Source: Micromussa lordhowensis | Lineage: Eukaryota; Cnidaria; Anthozoa; Scleractinia; Lobophylliidae | DNA: 64,000 bases | Reading direction: 5' to 3' | Assembly: GCA_964020085.1 (NCBI GenBank) | Contig: OZ026595.1 | Span: 19,273,153-19,337,152, forward strand | Shown: piece after piece, positions 49,601 through 56,905 of the stretch | Position numbering within the stretch: position 1 is the first letter of the stretch | How the letters are laid out: every line of letters begins with the position of its first letter | Notes under the pieces: model-generated | What the model was told of the DNA's origin: nothing | Database searches by the model: none | What the model saw: only the letters and a program-made list of their open reading frames with translations | Made by a program: the position numbers and the translations under genes

Positions 49601-50056
49601 TGATGCTCTCCTACTTTTCCCAGAGCCCAGAAGCCCATACCTCGTCACTGGACGCCCTCCCCCCTCTCAACTTCCCCCGTTCATAACCTCAGGTCAATTG
49701 TTCCTTTGAAATGCACCACCTACCAATAATTTACCTTCCGGTGTTCTACTGTTGATATCTTGGGCTATTGAAAACGTTTAGCGAAAGGAAAGAGACGTTT
49801 TAATGGAAGCAAAATGCGACTTCTGCAACCAAATTGATGACCAAATGAATGACAGTACGTCATGCTCTCCAACTATCATGAACTAAAATATCAGGAAATC
49901 GAGTCCTCCTCAAGAGATTCTCTCCTAATTTACAGTACTTACGTGTTCTAAGAAAGTTCTGATTTGATTTTCACGACTTGTTCTTGCATTTTGAGCTTGC
50001 CGGACGTACGAAACCGGGATAATATTGCCACACGCTTCGTAGCTACCTGAAAACAT
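37614..50056 (-). CDS. SEPSECS: O-phosphoseryl-tRNA(Sec):selenocysteinyl-tRNA synthase
   Basis: This PLP enzyme converts phosphoseryl-tRNA(Sec) to selenocysteinyl-tRNA(Sec) with selenophosphate, the last step of selenocysteine formation in animals and archaea. Twelve coding exons are placed by GT-AG sites and continuous phase: 49943-50056, 47652-47739, 45991-46057, 45325-45443, 44838-44996, 42681-42834, 40867-40969, 40035-40164, 39595-39686, 39362-39455, 38717-38816, 37614-37896. They total 1503 nt, or 500 residues; human is 501. The PLP lysine lies in [13 protein letters not shown] as Lys284, and the loop HGIGRSGD places Arg97 and Ser98, the same numbers as human. [11 protein letters not shown] and VVPLG are also conserved. 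The C-terminal tail after about residue 465 diverges. No break is seen. It is head to head with the PWWP2 gene. Confidence 0.96.
37940..38087. mobile_element. Palindromic MITE in SEPSECS intron 11
   Basis: The arms ATATATCAAACACGAG..GACAGTGTTTCATCGG..ATATCCAAACACC and their complement surround a GACGCGCAGCGG-type middle. About 50 bp per arm. It would fold into a near-complete hairpin. No coding capacity. Confidence 0.75.
38472..38584. mobile_element. Palindromic MITE in SEPSECS intron 11
   Basis: The left arm AGATTCCATGTTG then CGTCTGTTCA and GATGACGT is mirrored by ACGTC, TGAACAGACGCACTG and CAACATGGAGTCT on the right. Arms about 45 bp, interrupted by small indels. Confidence 0.65.
39700..39770. 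repeat. AAT/GAT microsatellite
   Basis: Runs of AATAATAATAAT, ATGATGATG and related triplets lie in SEPSECS intron 8, close to exon 9. The Ile-rich minus-strand ORF over it is an artefact. Confidence 0.8.
40278..40398. repeat. Purine run followed by pyrimidine run
   Basis: About 60 bases almost entirely A/G with several G-runs (GGGG-TAT-GGGG-AT-GGG among them) are followed directly by about 55 bases almost entirely C/T. It lies in SEPSECS intron 7. The strand could form a G-quadruplex or triplex; on the transcript (minus) strand the order is purine then pyrimidine as well. Confidence 0.6.
41037..41197. mobile_element. Possible pogo/Tigger-type remnant
   Basis: The right end read on the minus strand is TACAGTAGAACCCTGGTAAC, the style of terminus I associate with pogo/Tigger elements (CAGTAGAACC next to TA). 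GAGTTA/GAGTTC strings recur inside. The left terminus is not identifiable, so this is a remnant call only. Within SEPSECS intron 6. Confidence 0.4.
41331..42456. mobile_element. TTAA-flanked TIR element, interrupted by a SINE
   Basis: TTAA precedes AGTGGTACTATGATGAAAAT on the left (41327-41330) and follows ATTTGATCAAAGTACCAGT on the right (42457-42460). These ends are inverted copies with three or four changes. Inside, TGCAAATTAGCCAAGTGATGACGTCAT on the left has a partial inverted partner TGACATCATCAGTCATCTCATTTGCATAA on the right. A complete SINE lies inside it at 41988-42283. It has no transposase. It sits in SEPSECS intron 6. Confidence 0.6.
41988..42283 (+). mobile_element. tRNA-derived SINE, copy 1
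   Basis: A pol III box A (TGGTTAGTGCGCTC) and box B (GGGTTCGAGCC, about 42031) mark a tRNA-derived head. A body follows containing GTGTATAAATGGGTACC, CCTGCGATGGACTAGCATCC and AACCGGGATAAGCTCC, ending in a T-run. A short TACATG repeat flanks it (41982-41987 and 42284-42289). The body resembles the conserved central domains of eumetazoan SINEs; I cannot name the exact family. Confidence 0.8.
43185..44490 (-). mobile_element. Decayed TIR transposon with Cys-rich ORF remnant
   Basis: Terminal segments of about 100 bp at 43190-43320 and 44350-44490 are inverted copies (CCAGCATAGCTTGG and GTTTAAGCAATTT on the left, AAATTGCTTAAAC and CCAAGCTATGC on the right). Between them the minus strand carries broken frames. 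One (43720-43974) starts with a CxxCxxK motif followed by [10 protein letters not shown] and a Ser/Pro-rich segment, reminiscent of Cys-rich N-terminal domains of multicopy cnidarian proteins. Stops and frameshifts show it is dead. Located in SEPSECS intron 5. Confidence 0.45.
45582..45873 (+). mobile_element. tRNA-derived SINE, copy 2
   Basis: Same family and orientation as the copy at 41988. Box A is CATGGTTAGTACGCTTG, box B GGGTTCAAGC. A 13-bp target-site duplication flanks it: TGTGTGGAAAAGG (45569-45581) and TGTGTGGCAAAGG (45874-45886), one change apart. It lies in SEPSECS intron 3, antisense to the gene. Confidence 0.85.
47278..47365. repeat. 44-bp tandem duplication
   Basis: The block beginning AGAGCTTCTAAAGTAGAATA occurs twice in direct tandem with a 44-bp period and no visible differences, followed by a short A-rich run. 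It is in SEPSECS intron 2. Confidence 0.9.
48203..48604. mobile_element. Non-autonomous hAT-like element
   Basis: The left end CAGGGCCCGCGGGGCGG and the right end, read in reverse, CAGGCACCGCGGAGAGG are imperfect inverted repeats. AGTCT flanks both sides (48198-48202 and 48605-48609). Both inner ends hold a GTGGGGGGGCTAA string. CAGGG-type termini suit hAT elements, but their duplications are usually 8 bp, so the superfamily is uncertain. In SEPSECS intron 1. Confidence 0.5.
48940..49422. mobile_element. Possible pogo/Tc1-type remnant (GTTGACTGTA end)
   Basis: Repeated GACGGACACC / GGTCCCGATGG-like strings lie along this block. The right end reads ATAGAGAGAGTTGACTGTA, which on the minus strand is TACAGTCAACTCTCTCTAT. 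The left terminus is not clear. No transposase frame. In SEPSECS intron 1. Confidence 0.4.
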
Positions 50057-50326
50057 GTTAGTGTCGCTTGGGTCTTCTTTAAGTGAGCGGTGGGTATTGA
50101 GAATTGCTCACTCAATCATAACGCGCACACCAATAAATTGGTATTACTTTCACCTTGCAATTTTTGTCTGTGCTAAACACTATAGATTTAAGGAACGCTT
50201 ATGTTTAAATTGAAATTATTATATCTTTCAACCAATATATTTGGGTAGAAATCGCGAAATATTTTTTTCGTATAAAAATACAAAGCGATTGATTATTATT
50301 TTCTCTCTACCAGCGAAGGAGAAGAA
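50057..50326. promoter_or_regulatory. Bidirectional promoter SEPSECS / PWWP2
   Basis: Only 270 bp separate the SEPSECS start codon (50056, minus) from the first ATG of the plus-strand PWWP2 leader (50327). The space contains CCAATAAATTGG (50130-50141), two CCAAT boxes facing opposite ways, plus an ACGCGC string. No TATA box is obvious on either side. A shared promoter is inferred from the geometry. Confidence 0.7.
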
Positions 50327-50383
50327 ATGGAAATGAGTGCGAAGGCAATGGAGAAGGAGAAATATCAACAGAAATTTCTGTAA
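50327..50383 (+). promoter_or_regulatory. Upstream ORF in the PWWP2 leader
   Basis: ATG at 50327 opens an 18-codon frame (starting MEMSAKAMEK) that stops with TAA at 50381-50383, three bases before the main ATG at 50387. It is out of frame with the main ORF. If the mRNA starts upstream of 50327, ribosomes would meet this short ORF first, and re-initiation at such short spacing is usually inefficient. Confidence 0.5.
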
Positions 50384-50386
50384 AAA

Positions 50387-52453
50387 ATGGCTTGTTTACA
50401 AGCGGGAACCGTTCTTTCCGCGACGGTAGAACAAGTCTTAGAAAATTGCCTTCTTGTTTGTGTAAAATACAAGTCAAGAATATTCAGAGGAGTGCTTTTC
50501 GACGAAAAGAACGCAGTCGTTTGGAGGTAAGTCTCCTTGTTTTTATAGAGACTGTAAAATAATAAATTGTTAAAAATTATTTCCTTGAGATTATTTATTT
50601 GATCGCACGGTCAGTTTAACAGGAAAATTTATAAGCTAGTCTCTTACTTGAATGTTTTGCTCTGTTTCATCTGAAATCAATAAAGAACATCGCTTGATGG
50701 GAAAACAAGTCCTGAGTCTGTGAAAGAGAAACTTTCTGGAGGAGGTAGTGTTGGTGTTGGCGCATCAAGGTGGTCAACAAGGCAGGCCAGCCTGTTCTAC
50801 AGACGACAGAACAATAAATCCTATCGTTGTAGAAGGATTCCAAGCTCATTTGGTGGTCCAAAAGTTCTTACTGATGCGGATTTAACCAAGGAAAGTAAGG
50901 AGATCTCTCCAAACATGGGGGAGAAATTGAACACTACAACCCTAAGACCATCTTCTGCCTGTAATCTAAAAAGGAAGCATGGACTACTTATTAAAGCAAA
51001 GGAAACTTCAAGGCGAAAAACTAGTTTGTCAAGCCAGGGGGGTGTCAAATGTTCTAAATCTGAAGCTAACCTGAAGAGGAAGTCCTTAAATCAAGACAGC
51101 TGTAGCAGACCTTCTAAAAGAAGACCAGACACTGTGAGGGTTGTCAGCAAGGGTGTCCAGAAAAACGCTGATAAGAAGCCCACCAAGGAGGATTGCAAAA
51201 GCCCACTAAAAACTGAAGTAAGCAACGACAGCATACAGTCCCAGGGATCAAAGTGTTCACCAGCAAAGAGTGTTTCTTCAACACATTATAAAGTTCTCAT
51301 GACAAGACCCTGTTCTGTTCCTGTTGTGCCGGTTGGTATGGTGTCAAGTGCTGGACCACAAAAACATGGTTCTGTCTTGGTCTTTAAGAAGGCTGGTGTG
51401 TCCGCTGGTGTAGGAATGAACGTGTTGCCTTCCAACGAAAGCTTGTTGTCCTACGTGCCTAGTTTGACAGATGGAAATGTCAACAGGAGCATAATTGATG
51501 ACAAAGATGATCAGAATCAAGAGGAACAGCCTGATTTAGGGTTGAATCAGAAGACCGGAATGGACAAAGACAAGGATGAAGCCACATCTGAGATAACTGT
51601 TTCAATCAAAGGGGAACATGTTGCTAATATAGTAGCTGATGACTTTGAAAGTGGCTCAGCTAAACTGGACATAGCTAAACAGGACACCATGTCAGATGCA
51701 AATACATGTGATATCAGTCCTTCATGTGAATTTCTTATTGAGGGTTTGGAGACGAAAAGGAAGAAGGAGAACGCTGTCTCGAGTGATAATGAGGAAACAG
51801 TAGAAGCAGAACAAGAATCAAAGTCTGGCAACATCACAATCAAAAGGTCGGCACGAATTAGTGAGAGAAGGGCAAATAGTGGGCAACCAGCTCAGCTTAA
51901 GACTGAAAACCTGGGATGTGAAAAATTTCCTCCAGAATCTAATGTGGCGAAAGTCATTGACTCAGATTACACTGGGGTGAATACCTTTTCTAAGACATTG
52001 ATTCGTAATACTTCCAACCAACCAGAAAAAAGGGAATTTTCAACTTCTATTTTGACACAACCAAACCCTGTAAAGCCCAAAAGTACAAAGACATCTGCTA
52101 AATACACGCAAAGAATGTCCTGGAGAATTCAGCCTCAGGCAGCACCGGTCAGCAATATCAACTCAATAGGTGTTGGTGATATTGTGTGGGGCAAAGTTCA
52201 TGGGCATCCTTGGTGGCCAGGGAGGGTGTTAGCCATCAGCGGGATCAGGAATGAAGAAACCAACAACCCGTGGGACAGGGATGCGCATGTTTCCTGGTAT
52301 GGTTCCAACACTAGCTCCATTATGCATTTACATGCTCTTCAGTTGTTTCTGCCCAACTTTGCTAAGCGGCACAAAAGGAATAAGAAAGGATTTTACAGAG
52401 TTGCTGTCCGACAGGCACAAGAAGCCTTGCAGGCCATGTCTGGTACTGTTTGA
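50387..52453 (+). CDS. PWWP2: PWWP domain-containing protein 2 (PWWP2A/B-like)
   Basis: Chromatin reader: vertebrate PWWP2A/B bind H2A.Z nucleosomes and H3K36-methylated chromatin and partner NuRD subunits. Exon 1 (50387-50526) encodes an N-terminal block, VEQVLENCLLVCVKYKSRIF then RGVLF, which parallels the conserved block of PWWP2A. It ends at AG|gtaagt. Exon 2 most likely starts at 50686 after aataaag (alternative 50710, same phase) and runs to TGA at 52451-52453; total 635 aa. A long basic, Ser-rich disordered region precedes the C-terminal PWWP domain (about residues 540-625), with HPWWPG near 553-558 and an aromatic VSWYGS. The symbol denotes the family, not A or B. Its last codons lie in the first unit of a triplication. 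Confidence 0.9.
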
Positions 52454-53112
52454 AATTTACGTGGACTATCTTCCATTTGCAACTGCAACATGCTGGTAAA
52501 CGTTTCCTCTGTCTACTGTTCACTATCTGTGCGAAATTTAGTAAGAGCTCTAGGGTACATCACTGGTGCAAATAATTTGCAAACCACTCATGGTGCTTTG
52601 AATCCCAACTTTTTATAGCTGATAGTAGTAACTGTTTGTTAATTACAGGCACAAGAAGCCTTGCAGGCCATGTCTGGTACTGTTTGAAATTTACGTGGAC
52701 TATCTTCCATTTGCAACTGCAACATGCTGGTAAACGTTTCCTCTGTCTACTGTTCACTATCTGTGCGAAATTTAGTAAGAGCTCTAGGGTACATCACTGG
52801 TGCAAATAATTTGCAAACCACTCATGGTGCTTTGAATCCCAACTTTTTATAGCTGATAGTAGTAACTGTTTGTTAATTACAGGCACAAGAAGCCTTGCAG
52901 GCCATGTCTGGTACTGTTTGAAATTTACGTGGACTATCTTCCATTTGCAACTGCAACATGCTGGTAAACGTTTCCTCTGTCTACTGTTCACTATCTGTGC
53001 GAAATTTAGTAAGAGCTCTAGGGTACATCACTGGTGCAAATAATTTGCAAACCACTCATGGTGCTTTGAATCCCAACTTTTTATAGCTGATAGTAGTAAC
53101 TGTTTGTTAATT
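52411..53112. repeat. 234-bp perfect tandem triplication of the PWWP2 3' end
   Basis: The unit ACAGGCACAAGAAGCC...TTAATT occurs three times (starts 52411, 52645, 52879) with no differences that I can see. It carries the last 13 codons, the TGA stop and about 190 bp of 3' UTR. Only the first unit is joined to the coding frame (CCGACAGGC); units two and three are preceded by TTAATTACAGGC, which looks like a 3' splice site. Two extra bases, AC, follow the third unit, giving 2-bp microhomology at the junction. Identity implies a very recent event, or an assembly artefact. Confidence 0.95.
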
Positions 53113-53180
53113 ACTGACTCTTATATTTGTACTTCCCGACAAAGATCGGATCATGTGTACTAAAGGTATCCATTGCCAAG

Positions 53181-53413
53181 TGTATACTCTTGATCGACAC
53201 TAGATCGATACTCAATCAACACTTTATCGACGCCTCAGTTGGCACTTGATCGACATTCGATCAACGTCTCAGTTGACATTCGGTCTGGAGTTGACTAATT
53301 TTCAATCATTGCATATGAGTTGGTCGACTATCGACCAGCTGTTGATCAAGTGTCGATTGAGTGTCGATCAAGTATCCATCGAGATGTCGATCAAGGTTAT
53401 CGATTGAGAGTAC
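53181..53413. mobile_element. Palindromic GATCGA-rich element
   Basis: The left end GTGTATACTCTTGATCGACA and the right end (reverse) GTGTGTACTCTCAATCGATA are inverted copies. Between them GATCGACA, GATCAACA and TATCGAC variants recur every 10-20 bp, all pointing inward, so the whole element is a large imperfect palindrome made of a short repeated word. It has no coding capacity. Confidence 0.6.
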
Positions 53414-53419
53414 ACACAA

Positions 53420-55870
53420 TCCCAAAGATCTGCTTTGTTTTCTTTATCTACCATTGCTAATGTGTTTGATAAAATCTTACAGTTTTGCTCAGATAGCTTT
53501 TTGCTTTGTTCTTCAGTAAATTAGAAGCTTTCTAGGGAAGAACCAGCTTACATCAACTTTTGTTTTTGTTTTTAATTTGTTTACATCACTCAGATTTAAC
53601 TTTTGTTCACATGTGGTCTTTGATTCTGAAAGCCATCATTGTTAGGCCCATATTTGTTTTCTGGTGTTGATCTTCACTTTGTAGAAAACAAACAAAGAAA
53701 CCAACACTGACCTAAATGTCAACAAAATGTCATTACCCCCCACGATTCCAGGCCTTTGATTACAACAATCCCCCCCCCCCCTAAATTTGTATCTACTGCA
53801 ACATAGTATTTTGCAGCATTTTTCATGTTCATCTCAGTCACCGTGCAATAAAAGATTACTAGATAAACGTTCATTTAAGTTCAGAGTTTAGGTTATAATG
53901 TAATTATTTCCAAATGAATGCTACTTGCAACTGTCACCTATGAAAGTTGACCTTGTTGATCTTGTCATCTGTTACTGTGCAAATCAGTCAGGCAATCAGG
54001 TACCTGGGGGAGTGAGTCATTTAATTGTCAAGTGTTGAAATTTCTCTACACAATAGAAGAATTAAGGAAGTAATAACAAAGTGAAAGTGCCTGGATATCA
54101 AGTACAGCAGTCAGACGTCTGGTAATGGAGATCTTTTGTAAGCACTTAGAAACAATATCAGCCAGATACAAATGGTTATTATAAGCCCCTCTGTTTATAA
54201 GCCCATCCAAAACCTGTTACGACCTTGTACAAACCCAGTGCTCATTACCAGCACTTTACGGCACTGTGAGTGAACAAGATCTGATGTCATGTAAATATAT
54301 AAATCAGTTGAACTTCACAGTTTTTGTCTAATACTGTGTTTTGTCATACTGTCACTGAAAAATGTTCAGAGCTAACCTGTTACATAAGAAACATGTTTCT
54401 CCAAAACTTGTGTGTCATGCAAAGTGTTGCTAGGAATTGCTGTTACATTAATTTTAATCTGTGGTTTAATCTAACTTTATATTGGCAAACCTTTAGGGTA
54501 CTTTCTTTCCTCTTCTGTTGGCTTCAACATTTAAATTTTTGTCCAATGCTTAAAGTAAACATGATTCACACAATTCACTATCTGACATGAACACTTTTCA
54601 AAGTGAAACATGTTTCACGATCAGGCTAAACATGTTTCAGTCCAGTGTGAACACAGTATCACTGTGTAAATAAGAATCATTATCACCCTTGTAGCATCAC
54701 AACATGCACAAGGCTTTAAGAAAAGATGATGATTTAAAAATACTTGTAGGAATCCTCCCACAGACAGGAATTAAGTTAATTTATATTAATTATTTAATAA
54801 GGAAGGTTTTTCCCTAAAGAATTGCAGATTAAGTATGTTCAGGCCAAATTAGTGAATTCTTGTTAGTTGGCCTTGTTGAGTAAGCAAATGAGCCATAGGC
54901 TTAAATTAAGTTATTTTAACTGTATTTAGATAAAGATCAGAATGTAACCTTTCCTCAGGATGTAAATTTTGTAACAAAATGAGGAACCATTGCTGGACAA
55001 ATAAATTTAAAGTTACTAAGAAGTTACTAGTGACACTTCACACTCATCGCGAACAGGGCTTAACTTTGGTGATCCAACAAGATGCGGTTTTCTTGAAAGA
55101 AAAATCAAATTTCAAAGCCCACACCTGGAATTTACCCCAGAACCAATAATTGTAAATGCCTAATAAGATCTCGATGGCAGAGTTGAACTCTCCTTAATGC
55201 TGTCTTATGGGACAATGGATGGGCTAAGCCAGCACAAAGAAGCTGTCAGAAAGTAAAGGCAAGCAGAGGAAAAAAAAAATACAAAAGAAAATAACCTGCA
55301 ATACAGGGACTTTATTACTTGTTCATGCATCCAGTACAAGGCTTAGCTTTGGTGATCAGATAAGAAGAGGTACGTGCAAACGTCTCAGTTAAGAATGACT
55401 TCATGAGTGTTTTCCACGGTGTCAAAACTCCATATCTATATTCTGTTACTATTGCATTTTCACTACTTCTTAACAATGCCAGTGGGCTTTAACTTCATTT
55501 TCTGCTTCTCTAGCTCTTCATATATAAGTGGTATATGACTTGCAATTAAAACTCAGTTCAGGGGCATCAATATTGCCACTGTTAACAGACAATCCATCGT
55601 TGCCTGTGGTATAAACTTGCATTAAATAGACGGAAATCTCAACCAATTGTGCTACATCTTTTTAAAAGGGAACAGACCACTGAAGTGTCCTTGTTATCCA
55701 GGTGTCCATATAAGGTGTGTTCTCAGAACTGTTAAGTGTCACAGACACATGTCAAAGCACATAGTTTAAAAGCAAATTAATGATGTTCAATGCCATGTCT
55801 GCCATTGAGTTCAAAACCAAAAAACCTTGTGCTTATTGAACTAATTGCTCGCACTCTAACTGGTGTTCAT
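53420..55870. other. Spacer, no supported gene
   Basis: AT-rich DNA with a C-run at about 53769 and no gene evidence. The first part may be the 3' UTR of PWWP2. A possible polyadenylation signal AATAAA lies at 53847-53852. No transposon ends were recognised between 53860 and 55870. Confidence 0.4.
53847..53852 (+). terminator. Possible polyadenylation signal of PWWP2
   Basis: AATAAA about 1.4 kb after the PWWP2 stop, the first clear one I found downstream of the triplication. Its use is a guess; an earlier non-canonical signal may serve. Confidence 0.25.
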
Positions 55871-55875
55871 ATTAA

Positions 55876-56284
55876 AGTGCCTATAACCCCAGAATTTTTT
55901 TGGCTAAGATGAAACTTAGACAAACACACAAAAAGAATTTGCCAAAATTTTCGGTTTGTGATATTTTTAAGGGCTTTAAAAATTAACATAAAGTAGCTGA
56001 AATTTGATACATGACCGAGCTGGCGAGAGCCTGGGTCTATTACTGGGTTGACGTCACAGACTGTTTTGCATGCATGTTTATAACGAGTTAATGCTATGTA
56101 AATGAATATGTGACGTCAACCCAGGAATATACCCAGACCCCTCACCAGCTCAGTCATAACACAAAAGATATCAAATTTCAACTACTTTCTGTTTATTTTT
56201 AAAGCCCTGAAAAATATCACAAACTGAAAATTTTGGTAAATTCTTTTTGTGTGTTTGTCTAAGTTTCATCTTAGCCAAAAAATT
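55876..56284. mobile_element. Long inverted-repeat MITE
   Basis: Two arms of roughly 190 bp are inverted copies: TTGGCTAAGATGAAACTTAG, AAATTTTCGGTTTGTGATAT and GGGTTGACGTCAC on the left, and their complements on the right, meeting near 56088. The left terminus AGTGCCTATAACCCC follows TTAA (55872-55875). The matching right terminus is missing, and a SINE lies directly after it. The element probably lost its end before or during that insertion. Confidence 0.75.
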
Positions 56285-56296
56285 ATAAAGTGGAGT

Positions 56297-56600
56297 ATGT
56301 GGTAGGCGCAGTGGCCTCATGCTTAGTGCACGTGTCTCCGGATCGAGTGGTTCGGGTTCAAGTGCTAGCCGGCGACACTGCATTGTTTTCTTAGGCAAGA
56401 CACTTTACTCTCAAAGTGCCTCTCTCCACCCAGGTGTATAAATGGGTACTGGCAAACTCATTGTTGGTGGTAACCCTGCGATGGACTAGCATCCCTTCAA
56501 AGGGGGAGTAGAAATATTCCTAGTCAGTTCATGCTACAGAAACCAGGATAAGTTCCAGACTGATGGGCCACTTGGCTCTTATGCAGACTTTACCTTTACC
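56297..56600 (+). mobile_element. tRNA-derived SINE, copy 3
   Basis: Same family as the copies at 41988 and 45582. Box A CATGCTTAGTGCACG, box B GGGTTCAAGT. It is flanked by a perfect 12-bp target-site duplication, ATAAAGTGGAGT (56285-56296 and 56601-56612), the clearest of the three insertions. The body holds GTGTATAAATGGGTAC and CCTGCGATGGACTAGCATCC. Confidence 0.88.
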
Positions 56601-56905
56601 ATAAAGTGGAGTTCCATGTTACTCCTACAGTAGTCCCTTTCTGCTGAAGTAACAGGAATATGCTCTGGTGATGTGGGCCTGACTATTTCTCTTTCTAAAC
56701 ATTAAGACAAAGTCAAAGGTTGGTAGCCTGCTAAGTTGATGTTCATTAGGTTCATTAATTTTATACAGTAATATTATTTTATCTTGTCAAAGAACCAAAA
56801 TAATGTCTGCCACTACATGGCAACTGTTGGAGCTCTTATAGGTGTCCTAATTCTAGTACCAGCTCTATTCTTTCCAGGGAGTTAAAAAGAAAACTTTTAA
56901 CCAAA

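Noticed and set aside
52560..52991. Two identical 65-codon minus-strand ORFs (52560-52757 and 52794-52991)
   Set aside because: They are antisense translations of units of the PWWP2 3' triplication. Identity comes from the repeat, not from two genes.
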